A stretch of DNA of 64,000 nt from positions 2,669,331 through 2,733,330 of the forward strand of contig NZ_LT717701.1 of NCBI RefSeq assembly GCF_900157385.1, read 5' to 3'. The notes below the pieces were generated by a model. It was given only the letters and a program-made list of their open reading frames with translations, did not search any database and had not been told where the DNA came from. The first letter of the stretch is position 1, and every line of letters begins with the position of its first letter. The DNA comes from Mycobacterium terramassiliense (GTDB lineage Bacteria > Actinomycetota > Actinomycetes > Mycobacteriales > Mycobacteriaceae). The position numbers were made by a program, and so were the translations under genes. Of this stretch, positions 52,049 through 60,443 are shown piece after piece.

Positions 52049-54246
52049 TGGTCACCAGCCGGCTGCGCTGCAGTGCGTGCGGCGAGGCCGGGGTCGACCA
52101 GTTCGAGCTTGTCCCGCAGCCATTCGAGACCTTCGACGATGTAGCGTGGCGCCGTCCACGTCCGGTCGACGGCCGCGATGACACCCAGCGCGAACCGGGT
52201 CTTGTCGAAGGTCTTGATCCGTGCGAACAGCCTGTCGTGCAGGTCTTCGATCGACATGTCCGCCGCCTTCGCGATCTTCAAACCGAGCGGTCTGCCCTCG
52301 ACGCTCTGTGTCCAGTCGAGGTTCTGTAGCGCGAACGCCTCCTCCAGTGTTCGGCCCGCCCGGACCGCGGTCTCGCCTCGCCACGTCACCGGCTCGCCCG
52401 TCTGATATGCGACGCGCACGCGGCCGGGTGATCCGTCGGCTTCGGCGGGCGCCTTGAGATCCTCCCCGCCGGCGAGGAGTTCAGCGATGTCGCTCAGCTT
52501 AGGCAGCCATTGTTTCAACGTCTCGTTCGACGTCACCGCACCCGCGGTGGTGACCGTGCACGCCGCAAGCTTCGACGCGTTCTCGTCACCTTCGGCCTCG
52601 CCTTCGGCGTCATCTTCGGTGCCTGCCGGCGCGGGGCAGACGCTGTCGAGGTCGGTGATAACGAGTGTCGGCAAGCCCAGGAACGCAACGAGATTCTCGA
52701 AGCGGTGAGCGAACGCTCCGCCGAGCTCGAGAATCGTTAGGTGGCACGACCGCAGATCGGGCACGAATCGCTCGATGATCACCGGCAGGAGGAGCCGCTC
52801 GACGTTGCCTTCGACGAGGACTGCCGCGTCGGCGAAGAACAAGTCGCAATGGGTGAGTTTGATGTACTGCTGCAAGAACTCTCGCGTGGCGTCCGGTTCG
52901 TCTTCGTAGAATACGGAGAGGTTCTTCACATCGGTCAGGTGCAGGCCCTCGGGCGTGGACGAGCGGCAGAAGTAGCGGATCGGTGTGAAGTTGCTTTCGT
53001 AGATGATGTGCGGCGAATGTGTCGTGGCGACCAGCTGCGTCTGGAAGTCCGGTTCGGGGTTCGGCAAAATCTCGAGAATCTTTCGGATGAAGACCTGCTG
53101 CAGCTGGGCGTGCAGGTGCACTTCGGGTTCTTCGATTACCACCAGATGGATAGGTGGGCGATCGGTCGCGGCGTCCACCCAGGCCTGGTGGAAGTCGAGC
53201 ACCTCGATGACCATATAGATGAGATTCTTGAAGCCCAGCCCGTTGTACTGATCCGGCAAGGTGCGTTCGAGCGTCCCCTCGCCCGCATCCGCGGGCAGTG
53301 CATAGTGGATGTTCGCGCTAGTGCTGAGGATGCCGTAAGCGTTGAACTCCGCTTTGACGATCAGTCCCGGGTTGGCTACTCCCGGATAGCCGACCTCACC
53401 CAGACGCGACAGTGTGGGGCTGAAGACCTCGGCGTAGTGAGCGTTGAGCCTTTCCTCGGAATCCGCGATCGCCCCCAGGGCGTCAAGGTCATTTTCCAGC
53501 TTGTCGAGGTTCCGCTGATAGAAACGGCTCAACCGTTTGGAGAGGTTCTCACTGCGCCCACGGGACTCCGCGTCGGATAGATGCCGCTGCGCGTCCAAGA
53601 AGTCGACCCTGATGATGGAGTCCACCACCTTGGCGGCACCACTGGACTGCGTGCCCAGGAAGAACGGTTCGTAGTCATCATGCGGTTGCAGATCTGCGGT
53701 GCACCGGTTGGCGTCGAGGAGGAAGTACTTGATCTCGTACTCCTGCGCGAGTCGTTTAGTCAGATAGTCGAGTAGCGTCTGCGGCCAGGGCCGATACGAG
53801 GTGTCCGAATCACCTTTCTCGGCCTCGGCCTTGGCTCGTGCTTCCCGGTAGTTAGCGACCAGTTGACCGCCCTCGCGCGCCGCGTAGGCCATGCGGACGC
53901 CGACCGGCTCGCCGGCCCAGTCCAGGCTCGGCAGCAGATCTACAACCCGGTGTAGGTTGTCGTCGTCGACGTCGAACCAGAGATCGAACACGATCTGCGG
54001 CAGCGCCGCGTCGGGGTCGCCCGCACTGGGATCGAATGCGTCGAACTGTTCCCAGCAGTCGGCCGTAAAGTCGTATATCTGAAAGGGCACCCGCGACTGC
54101 TGACCGAGGAACACCTGGAACAGATGGGTCGCTGAGGTCTTACCGCTGTTGTTGGCTCCGACGAAGATTGTTCGGTCCGACTCAAGATGGACCAATACGT
54201 TCTTGAGGCGTCTGAAGTTTTGAACGCGAAAGCATTTAATGTGCAT
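52045..54246 (-). CDS. OLD-family ATP-dependent endonuclease with TOPRIM, Gabija GajA-like
   Basis: A 733-residue class 2 OLD nuclease. The ATPase has GANNSGKTS (about 30-38), VVIEEPEVHLHAQLQQ and TTHSPHII. A TOPRIM nuclease follows with VLVEGNVERLLLPVI (Glu) and LVITDLDSV (Asp-x-Asp). An acidic insertion (PAGTEDDAEGEAEGDENAS) after the TOPRIM Asp motif makes it longer than B. cereus GajA (about 580 residues). Start ATG 54246 is preceded by GGGAGA that lies inside the TcmP-like fragment. It overlaps the helicase gene by four bases. Confidence 0.88.
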   Translation of the reverse strand: MHIKCFRVQNFRRLKNVLVHLESDRTIFVGANNSGKTSATHLFQVFLGQQSRVPFQIYDFTADCWEQFDAFDPSAGDPDAALPQIVFDLWFDVDDDNLHRVVDLLPSLDWAGEPVGVRMAYAAREGGQLVANYREARAKAEAEKGDSDTSYRPWPQTLLDYLTKRLAQEYEIKYFLLDANRCTADLQPHDDYEPFFLGTQSSGAAKVVDSIIRVDFLDAQRHLSDAESRGRSENLSKRLSRFYQRNLDKLENDLDALGAIADSEERLNAHYAEVFSPTLSRLGEVGYPGVANPGLIVKAEFNAYGILSTSANIHYALPADAGEGTLERTLPDQYNGLGFKNLIYMVIEVLDFHQAWVDAATDRPPIHLVVIEEPEVHLHAQLQQVFIRKILEILPNPEPDFQTQLVATTHSPHIIYESNFTPIRYFCRSSTPEGLHLTDVKNLSVFYEDEPDATREFLQQYIKLTHCDLFFADAAVLVEGNVERLLLPVIIERFVPDLRSCHLTILELGGAFAHRFENLVAFLGLPTLVITDLDSVCPAPAGTEDDAEGEAEGDENASKLAACTVTTAGAVTSNETLKQWLPKLSDIAELLAGGEDLKAPAEADGSPGRVRVAYQTGEPVTWRGETAVRAGRTLEEAFALQNLDWTQSVEGRPLGLKIAKAADMSIEDLHDRLFARIKTFDKTRFALGVIAAVDRTWTAPRYIVEGLEWLRDKLELVDPGLAARTAAQPAGDQ

Positions 54247-54586
54247 GCATTCTCCCAGTCATGCCATCAGCGGATCCTGCTTCACCGGTGTCGAAGCGAC
54301 CTCGGCCGGCGAACCCGTCGAAGAGCACCGCTCGCTTCGGCTTGAGCTTGCTCGCTGTCATCGTCGCGAATCTGACGGCGTACTCCTCGAGGATCGCGTG
54401 CTTGTAGACCGATTGCGGCCTGGGGCTTTCCAGCAACCCTGCGTCTGTACCGGTGGGCATCGGCTTTGCATCCTGACCGATCAGCGCCGCATCGACCAAG
54501 CCATGGATCCCGATGATCGAGTCGATGCCGCCAACATGCGAAGTCTCCCAATCTTCTTCATGCGTCCAATCGAGCAGCTCTCGCAC
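54236..54586 (-). pseudogene. Truncated TcmP-like (three-Cys-motif partner) gene, coupled to the OLD gene
   Basis: A 116-residue frame. YKHAILEEYAVRFATMT and AVLFDGFAGRGRF match the N-terminal part of TcmP proteins (KHxIL, then an IDGFAGPGRY-type SAM-fold loop), which are normally about three times longer. The frame ends 11 bases inside the OLD gene, right after the DGFAG-like loop and a GEAGSADGMTGR stretch. It may be a deletion remnant retained because it supplies the ribosome site and translational coupling for the OLD gene. Start GTG 54586. The IS21 element begins 38 bases upstream. Confidence 0.55.
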
Positions 54587-54624
54587 CTCTCATCGGTGTC
54601 CATCGCTTTATCCCTCATCTGATC

Positions 54625-54703
54625 TGTCAACGGTCATGTAGTTCTCCCCACTGACGGTCAGGAGATCTCCTCGCTGGTGGCCACGAGTACTCCCCACGGA
54701 CGG
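54625..54703. repeat. IS21 left end with terminal repeats
   Basis: Starts TGTCAACGG; contains two copies of the TCCCCAC(T/G)GACGG unit (54645, 54691). It aligns with the reverse complement of the right end along about 70 bases. Confidence 0.88.
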
Positions 54704-54724
54704 ACGTGGGATCTCCCCGGTTGA

Positions 54725-55540
54725 TCAGTTGGGTAGCGGCGCCACCCCCTTGCCGGTGGTGGCTTGGGCGAGCCTGAACGATTGGCCTTCGGTGACGCAG
54801 ACGTGGGCGTGGTGTAACAGCCGGTCGACGGTGGCGGTGGCCAGGGTCTTGGGCATGAGTTCGTCGAAGCCGGCCGGGTGCAGATTGGATGACACTGCCA
54901 GCGAACGGGTTTCGTAGCAGGCGTCGACAAGCCGATAGAACCCTTCGGCGGCGTCCTCGCCGACGGGCAGCATGCCAATGTCATCAAGAATGATCAGATC
55001 GACTCGGGTGATGCGGCGGACCGCTTTGGTGATGGAGTCATCGGCGCGGTGACGGCGTACCAGGGCGCCGAGGTCGTCGATGGAAAACCAGGCCACGGTG
55101 CGTCCGGTGTCGATGGCCAGCTGTCCCAGGGCCTCGCAGAAGTGGCTCTTGCCGGTGCCGCTGGGACCACAGACGCAAAGGTTCTCGCGCCGGTCGACCC
55201 ATTCCATGCCGCGCAGGGCTTGCTGGGTGGGTGCGGGGATGGAGCAGCGGGTTTCATCCCAAACGGCGAAGGTCTTGCCGGCCGGGAAGTTCGCCCGCGC
55301 TCGCCGCAGCCGTAGGGTGGCTTCGTCGCGGCCGGTGATCTCCTCACAAAGCAGTACGCGCAGCACCTCGGCGGGGTCCCAGCGTTGAGCTCGGGCGGTG
55401 GGCACCACGTCGGCAATGGCTTTGCGCAGGTAGGGCATCCGCAGGCGGCGGGTTAACGCGATCACCTCCTCGAGGGTCTGGGTGGCGGGCCCGGCGACAC
55501 CGGATCCGACCGTCACTGCCGGTTTTTTGGTTGCGGTCAC
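54725..55540 (-). CDS. istB: IS21 helper ATPase IstB
   Basis: A 271-residue AAA+ ATPase that assists the transposase by remodelling target DNA. Walker A is VCGPSGTGKSHF and Walker B is LIILDDIGMLP; the family ending RLAQATTGKG is present. The ATG overlaps the istA stop by four bases. Full length and intact. Confidence 0.94.
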   Translation of the reverse strand: MTATKKPAVTVGSGVAGPATQTLEEVIALTRRLRMPYLRKAIADVVPTARAQRWDPAEVLRVLLCEEITGRDEATLRLRRARANFPAGKTFAVWDETRCSIPAPTQQALRGMEWVDRRENLCVCGPSGTGKSHFCEALGQLAIDTGRTVAWFSIDDLGALVRRHRADDSITKAVRRITRVDLIILDDIGMLPVGEDAAEGFYRLVDACYETRSLAVSSNLHPAGFDELMPKTLATATVDRLLHHAHVCVTEGQSFRLAQATTGKGVAPLPN

Positions 55541-57054
55541 TTTTCACCGCCGGGATTGGTCGCGCCGAACCCCGACCAGCCGGCGGTGCCGGGTTGCAGG
55601 CTGTGGGTTTCGGTGGCCCGGGTCGGCGGGCCGTTGGGCCCGTGCTGCTGGTGGGTCAAGATCGCGGCCAGATCCGCATCGGCGAATCGGCCGGCCAACG
55701 CCGCGGTGCCCAACGCTTGATCGACGGCAACCGAGCCGTGCAGTTTGGCGAACGCCACCGCTTCGGCCATCTTCGAGCGCACCCGAGCCGCGCCGGACGC
55801 AGCGGCCTCGGTCAGCCACGCGGCCGCGCCGTCACCGATAGCCAGAAACGCGGCCTCGGCCGGGTTGGCCGCGCGTGGGGTGCGGTCCCCGGGCAGCGCG
55901 CGGCCTCCGGGATGGTCACTGGGGTAATGCTCGTCGCGGATCTGGGGTCGCCCACGTTGCCCGCGCCCGTGGCGGGCGATCTCGACCGGGCCCGCTTCAT
56001 CGATGACGGTGACTACCAATTCCTCACCGCACCAGCGCACCCAGACCCGCTCATCGATGTGGTGGTGCGGCACCGAATAGCGCACTCCCTCCACGCTGAT
56101 CGTGGAGTCCCAGCCCACCCGGCGGGTCAGGCCGAACGCAATGGCCACCGGTTGGGCGGGCAGCACATGCAGCCGTGCACGTTCCTCGACCAACAGCTCA
56201 GCGGGGACCTGACCGGTCACCCGATGCGGCCGGGCATTGACCTGCTCACAGAAGTCACGACAGGCCTGGGCCAGCTCAGCGAAGGGGGCGTAGGCATCAA
56301 GCAGATTAGCCTCGGTGGGCACCAGATCGGCTTTGGCGATGCGCACGGTGGCCTCCGCACCGCCCTTGGACTGAGGGTCAGCCGGCACACAGGTGCGGAT
56401 CGTCATCCCGTAATGCCGACCCGCGGCCACCACGTCGGGATGCCGAATCGGTACCCGGGCAACATGTTCGACAGTGACCGTCTTCTCGTTGTCAGTCAAC
56501 GCATACGTCGGTGCCCCACCGATCACCCGCAGCGTGGCGTCCAAACAGCCCAGCAGGGTCGGCAGGGTGCGATCCCAGGTGGGCAGCACCACCCGAAACC
56601 GTGACCAGGCCAGCCAGGCGCAGAACAACAACGTGGGCCGACCGGCGACGGTGGGCCCTTGGCCCCAGTCGAACTGCAGCCATAACCCCGGCTCAGCCAC
56701 CCACGGCCGAAACACCCTGCGATGACCCGACCGCCACGACTTCTTCGCCGCCGCCACCGCTCGCCGGGTGGTGCGCTCCGAGCCGCCGAAGCCCATCGCA
56801 ACCAGCTTGTCGTGCGCGACGTCGGCGCGGATCAACCCCTGCGAATGGTCCACCCACTCCTCGATCTTGTCCAGGAACGGATCAATGGCCATCGCCCGCC
56901 GCGGCCGCTCCTCCGGGCTGAGCCCGGCATCGCGCAACGCCACGTAGTGAGCCACCGTCTTGTGATCACAGCCAGCCAACGCCGCCGCCGCTCGTAATCC
57001 GCCGGTCAAATCAAACGCCTCCAAAATCTCCATGATCTCCTCACTGCTCTTCAC
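55537..57054 (-). CDS. istA: IS21 transposase IstA
   Basis: A 505-residue DDE transposase. The N-terminal helix-turn-helix is around LRAAAALAGCDHKTVAHYV, followed by the rve integrase core: LQFDWGQGP (first Asp), ALTDNEKTV (second Asp) and DPQSKGGAEATVRIAK (Glu). The C-terminus carries the Mu-type domain VRYSVPHHHIDERVWVRW. GTG 57054 as start; ATG 57033 behind GAGGAG is possible but has only three bases of spacing. Intact. Confidence 0.93.
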   Translation of the reverse strand: MKSSEEIMEILEAFDLTGGLRAAAALAGCDHKTVAHYVALRDAGLSPEERPRRAMAIDPFLDKIEEWVDHSQGLIRADVAHDKLVAMGFGGSERTTRRAVAAAKKSWRSGHRRVFRPWVAEPGLWLQFDWGQGPTVAGRPTLLFCAWLAWSRFRVVLPTWDRTLPTLLGCLDATLRVIGGAPTYALTDNEKTVTVEHVARVPIRHPDVVAAGRHYGMTIRTCVPADPQSKGGAEATVRIAKADLVPTEANLLDAYAPFAELAQACRDFCEQVNARPHRVTGQVPAELLVEERARLHVLPAQPVAIAFGLTRRVGWDSTISVEGVRYSVPHHHIDERVWVRWCGEELVVTVIDEAGPVEIARHGRGQRGRPQIRDEHYPSDHPGGRALPGDRTPRAANPAEAAFLAIGDGAAAWLTEAAASGAARVRSKMAEAVAFAKLHGSVAVDQALGTAALAGRFADADLAAILTHQQHGPNGPPTRATETHSLQPGTAGWSGFGATNPGGEK

Positions 57055-57154
57055 TTACTGGCCTTCCGCCCTGGACACATTCGGTCCAGAACAGCCAGCC
57101 CGACACCGCCGCCGACAACCGGCAGCGACACGACCGCAATGGGGAAATCCGTGG

Positions 57155-57233
57155 CCGTCAGTGGGGAGAATTCATGACCGCCAGCGGGGAGATCAGCTGG
57201 CCGTCAGTGGGGATTTTTCCGTGTCCGCCGACA
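57155..57233. repeat. IS21 right end with terminal repeats
   Basis: Contains two inverse copies of the repeat unit (57155-57167, 57201-57213) and ends CCGCCGACA at 57233, directly before the TGATC duplication. Confidence 0.88.
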
Positions 57234-57238
57234 TGATC

Positions 57239-57348
57239 CACGTCCACCACGTCCGCCTCGCAGGCTCCAACATCACTGCCATTGTCGGCCCTGGCCGACC
57301 ACAGACCAATGATTGCATTTGTTACATCACTATGCAAACATAACATAC
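57239..57348 (+). promoter_or_regulatory. Upstream region of the type I restriction operon
   Basis: AT-rich over its last 50 bases, unlike the surroundings. A short dyad TGTTA (57320-57324) / TAACA (57341-57345) lies just before the hsdM start at 57349, and no ribosome site is visible, so translation may be leaderless or operator-covered. The helix-turn-helix fused to HsdM is a candidate to bind here (inference). Confidence 0.4.
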
Positions 57349-59163
57349 ATGACGGATCCACAGACTATTCCGACGCTCCTCCAGGCCAGCCGTGCTGCAC
57401 TCGACCTCACGCAGGCCGAGCTGGCCGAGCGGCTCGGTGTCTCCTTCGCCACGGTGAACAGGTGGGAAGCCGGCTCCAGCAAGCCGCAGAGGGCCCAGCT
57501 CGCGAAGATCAACGCTCTGGCCGAGGATGCTGGCGTCGACGCCAGCGATGCCCCGCTCGCCGGTGGAGCAGTAGTCACCCGTCGCCGTGGCCGCCAAGCT
57601 AGGCCAGCGACTCCGAACACAAAGCCAATGGAGCAGATGCTGTGGGACGCCGCTTGCTCAATCCGAGGCGAGAAGGACGCGCCGAAGTTTAAGGACTACC
57701 TGCTGCCGCTGCTATTCCTTAAACGCCTTTCCGATGTCTTTGACGACGAGATCGACCGACTCGCCGAGGAGTACGGCGACTCTGACGTCGCCCTGGAGAT
57801 CGCGGATAACGATCACGACCTCCTCCGCTTCTATCTCCCGGCCGAGGCGCGTTGGGCCGTCATCAGCGGACGCGCGCAGCACGACTGGCCTGACGACGAC
57901 CGCGGTCGGTCTACACGACCACGCGACATCGGTGAGCACCTCACCAAGGCAGTGCGAGCCGTCGTCCGATTCAACCCGAGCCTCGCCGGAGTCATCGACG
58001 TCGTGGACTTCGCGGCTGAGCGCAACGGTGAGCGAGATATCAACCCCGCCAAGCTCAATGGCGTCGTCGAGACCTTTTCCGACCCGCGGTATCGGCTGGG
58101 TCTCGCCGACGTGCAGCCCGACTTCCTTGGCCGCGCATACGAGTATCTCCTCCGGAAGTTTGCAGAAGGCTCGGGCCAGAGTGCCGGCGAGTTCTTTACT
58201 CCAACCGAGGTTGGATTCCTCATGGCGCGCATCGTGAGGCCGAAGCCAGGACAGACCTGCCATGACTACGCCTGCGGTTCCGCTGGCCTGCTCATCAAGC
58301 TCCAGCTCATCGCACGTGAGCTGGACCCGACCGCGAAGGTTCCGCTCAAGCTGTTTGGCCAAGAGCTCCAGGCCGAGAGTTACGCCGTCGCCCGGATGAA
58401 CGCCATCATCCACGACATGGACGTCGACTTGCGGCGCGGCGACACCATGATCAATCCCAAGTTCCGCACGTCGTCGGGATCGCTCGACCAGTTCGATCTC
58501 GTCGTTGCTAATCCGATGTGGAACCAGCCTTTCGACCCAAGCATTTTCGATGACGACCCGTACGACCGGTTCATCAAACACGGTGGCGCAACGTCAGGCA
58601 AGGGTGACTGGGCCTGGCTCCAGCAGACGCTCTCGGTACTGAAGGACACCGGCCGCGCGGCGATCGTCCTAGACACCGGTGCCGTAACTCGTGGCTCGGG
58701 CTCGAAGAACGAAGACAAGGAACGCAATATCCGCAAGTGGTTCGTCGACCGAGACCTCGTCGAGGGCGTCATCTTGTTGCCCGACAACCTCTTCTACAAC
58801 ACGACGGCCGCCGGCGTCATCGTGGTGCTCAACAAGCGCAAGCCCGAGTCGAAGAAGGGCAAGATCACCCTGCTCAACGCGAGCAAGCGGTTCAACAAGG
58901 GCACGCCCAAGAACCACCTGGCCGACGAGGACGACCTCGCGAAGCGCTTCAATGCTGGTGAAGCCGTCGAAGGTGAGGTTGCAGTCATCGACCTCTCCCA
59001 GGCCGCTTCGGCGGACTACAACCTCAGTCCGAGCCGGTGGATTCAGCAGGCAAGCACACAGGTCCATCGCTCGATCCAAGAACTGTTGGCGGAACTTGCC
59101 GAGTTGGACGGTGTTGCCCGCGAGACCGACGAAGCGCTGGCGAAGATGTTGGTGAAACTGTGA
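57349..59163 (+). CDS. hsdM: Type I restriction-modification methyltransferase HsdM with N-terminal XRE helix-turn-helix
   Basis: A 604-residue protein. Residues about 8-60 form an XRE/Cro-type helix-turn-helix ([25 protein letters not shown] split over residues 19-42), followed by a basic linker. From about 93 on it is an N6-adenine Hsd[11 protein letters not shown] in the N-terminal helical domain, EFFTPTEVG (281-289), [10 protein letters not shown] (SAM motif, 306-315) and NPMW (388-391) as catalytic motif IV, where NPPF/NPPY is usual. It methylates target DNA with HsdS. The hsdS start overlaps its stop. The extra HTH is unusual and may autoregulate the operon. Confidence 0.92.
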   Translation: MTDPQTIPTLLQASRAALDLTQAELAERLGVSFATVNRWEAGSSKPQRAQLAKINALAEDAGVDASDAPLAGGAVVTRRRGRQARPATPNTKPMEQMLWDAACSIRGEKDAPKFKDYLLPLLFLKRLSDVFDDEIDRLAEEYGDSDVALEIADNDHDLLRFYLPAEARWAVISGRAQHDWPDDDRGRSTRPRDIGEHLTKAVRAVVRFNPSLAGVIDVVDFAAERNGERDINPAKLNGVVETFSDPRYRLGLADVQPDFLGRAYEYLLRKFAEGSGQSAGEFFTPTEVGFLMARIVRPKPGQTCHDYACGSAGLLIKLQLIARELDPTAKVPLKLFGQELQAESYAVARMNAIIHDMDVDLRRGDTMINPKFRTSSGSLDQFDLVVANPMWNQPFDPSIFDDDPYDRFIKHGGATSGKGDWAWLQQTLSVLKDTGRAAIVLDTGAVTRGSGSKNEDKERNIRKWFVDRDLVEGVILLPDNLFYNTTAAGVIVVLNKRKPESKKGKITLLNASKRFNKGTPKNHLADEDDLAKRFNAGEAVEGEVAVIDLSQAASADYNLSPSRWIQQASTQVHRSIQELLAELAELDGVARETDEALAKMLVKL

Positions 59164-60443
59164 GCGGAACCCGCTGGCCGACGAAGTCGCTGGGCGACCT
59201 TTTCGTCGTGGGTGCGGGCAAAGCGATGTCAGCGGCGTCGCGCATCGGGGAGAACAAGGTTCCTTTCTTGCGCACGTCAAACGTTTTTTGGGATGAAATC
59301 AACCTCGCTCAGGTCGACGAGATGGCAATCCCCGACCGTGAACTGGCCGACAAGCTAGTCGAACGAGGAGATCTATTGGTATGCGAAGGGGGCGAGATTG
59401 GCAGGGCCGCAATCTGGGAAGGCGGCCCTGCACCGATGTCCTTCCAAAACCACCTGCACCGACTTCGGCCGCGGGCGGCTGACGTCGACCCCCGGTTCTA
59501 CGTCTATTTCCTCCAGTCGGCCTTCACCCAGCTCGGGATCTTCGAAGGAGCTGGCAACAAGACCACTATCCCCAACTTGTCTTCGGGCCGGCTCAAGGCT
59601 CTGGAAGTTCCTCACCCTCCGCTGGCAGAGCAGGGCGCCATTGCCGACGTCCTCAGGTACGTACAACGGGCCAGAAGGATCAATAAGCGTGTGCTGTCAA
59701 CGACGCGGGAGCTGAAGTCCGCCGCGATGGAGCAGTTGTTCACGCGGGGTCTACGGGGGGAGGCACAGAAGGAAACCGATATCGGCCAAATCCCTGAGAG
59801 CTGGGAACTTGTTCCCTTGGGCGAACTCGGTCGAATCGGTAATGGTTCGACCCCGAAACGATCGACTCGTGCTTACTGGGACGGGGGGACTTTCCCATGG
59901 CTCAACAGCGCGAAGGTCTACGACCGTGACATTCGGGACGCAGACCAGTTCGTGACTGACGTCGCCCTCAAGGAGTGTCATCTGCCAGTGCTTGAGCCGG
60001 GAGCGGTTCTGGTGGCTATCACTGGACAAGGCAAGACTCTTGGTAATGCGGCCGTTCTCAGTATCCGCGCAACGATCAACCAACACCTCGCCTACCTTCA
60101 GACGGATCTTGAGAAGGCTGAACCAAAGTTCGTCCGCGCATACCTTGAGACTCAGTACGCCCAATTGCGTGCAGTCGCTTCCGGCGGAGGTAGCACGAAA
60201 GGGGCGCTGACGTGCGGTTTCCTCCGTGGGATGACGGTGCCGTGGCCGCCGACCATCGTCGAGCAGCAAGAGATTGTCGAGGTGCTGGACGTACTCGACC
60301 GCAAGATCGAGCTGCTCGGCCGTAAGCGCGACGTGCTTGACCAGCTCTTTAAGTCATTGCTCCACAAACTCATGACCGGCGGGATTTCGGTCGACGATGT
60401 CGACCTGAGTGCGTTGCCGTCAGTCGACGGGACTGCCGCATGA
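59160..60443 (+). CDS. hsdS: Type I restriction-modification specificity subunit HsdS
   Basis: A 427-residue specificity protein with two target-recognition domains. The first (about 1-165) begins [20 protein letters not shown]; the first spacer helix carries [20 protein letters not shown]; the second domain begins [20 protein letters not shown] and ends [19 protein letters not shown] in the second spacer helix. GTG 59160 overlaps the hsdM stop (GTGA) and the end overlaps hsdR by four bases. It directs HsdM and HsdR to a bipartite DNA site that cannot be predicted here. Confidence 0.92.
   Translation: MSGTRWPTKSLGDLFVVGAGKAMSAASRIGENKVPFLRTSNVFWDEINLAQVDEMAIPDRELADKLVERGDLLVCEGGEIGRAAIWEGGPAPMSFQNHLHRLRPRAADVDPRFYVYFLQSAFTQLGIFEGAGNKTTIPNLSSGRLKALEVPHPPLAEQGAIADVLRYVQRARRINKRVLSTTRELKSAAMEQLFTRGLRGEAQKETDIGQIPESWELVPLGELGRIGNGSTPKRSTRAYWDGGTFPWLNSAKVYDRDIRDADQFVTDVALKECHLPVLEPGAVLVAITGQGKTLGNAAVLSIRATINQHLAYLQTDLEKAEPKFVRAYLETQYAQLRAVASGGGSTKGALTCGFLRGMTVPWPPTIVEQQEIVEVLDVLDRKIELLGRKRDVLDQLFKSLLHKLMTGGISVDDVDLSALPSVDGTAA

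Larger units (their letters stand above)
54620..57238 (-). mobile_element. IS21-family insertion sequence with TGATC target duplication
   Basis: The element proper is 54625-57233 (2609 bp); TGATC at 54620-54624 and 57234-57238 flanks it as a 5-bp target duplication. The ends begin TGTC..., with multiple terminal repeats of the unit TCCCCACTGACGG at 54645-54657, 54691-54703 (two-base variant), and in inverse orientation at 57155-57167 and 57201-57213. The istA and istB genes overlap by four bases and both read toward the Gabija-like operon. The element is intact. It separates the Gabija-like/TcmP unit from the type I restriction operon and replaces the normal upstream region of the former. Confidence 0.93.

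Noticed and set aside
54620-57238. Reading the repeated CCCCACTGACGG units as a CRISPR-like or toxin-antitoxin repeat
   Set aside because: They are the terminal repeats of the IS21 element, two per end, in opposite orientation, inside TGATC duplications.
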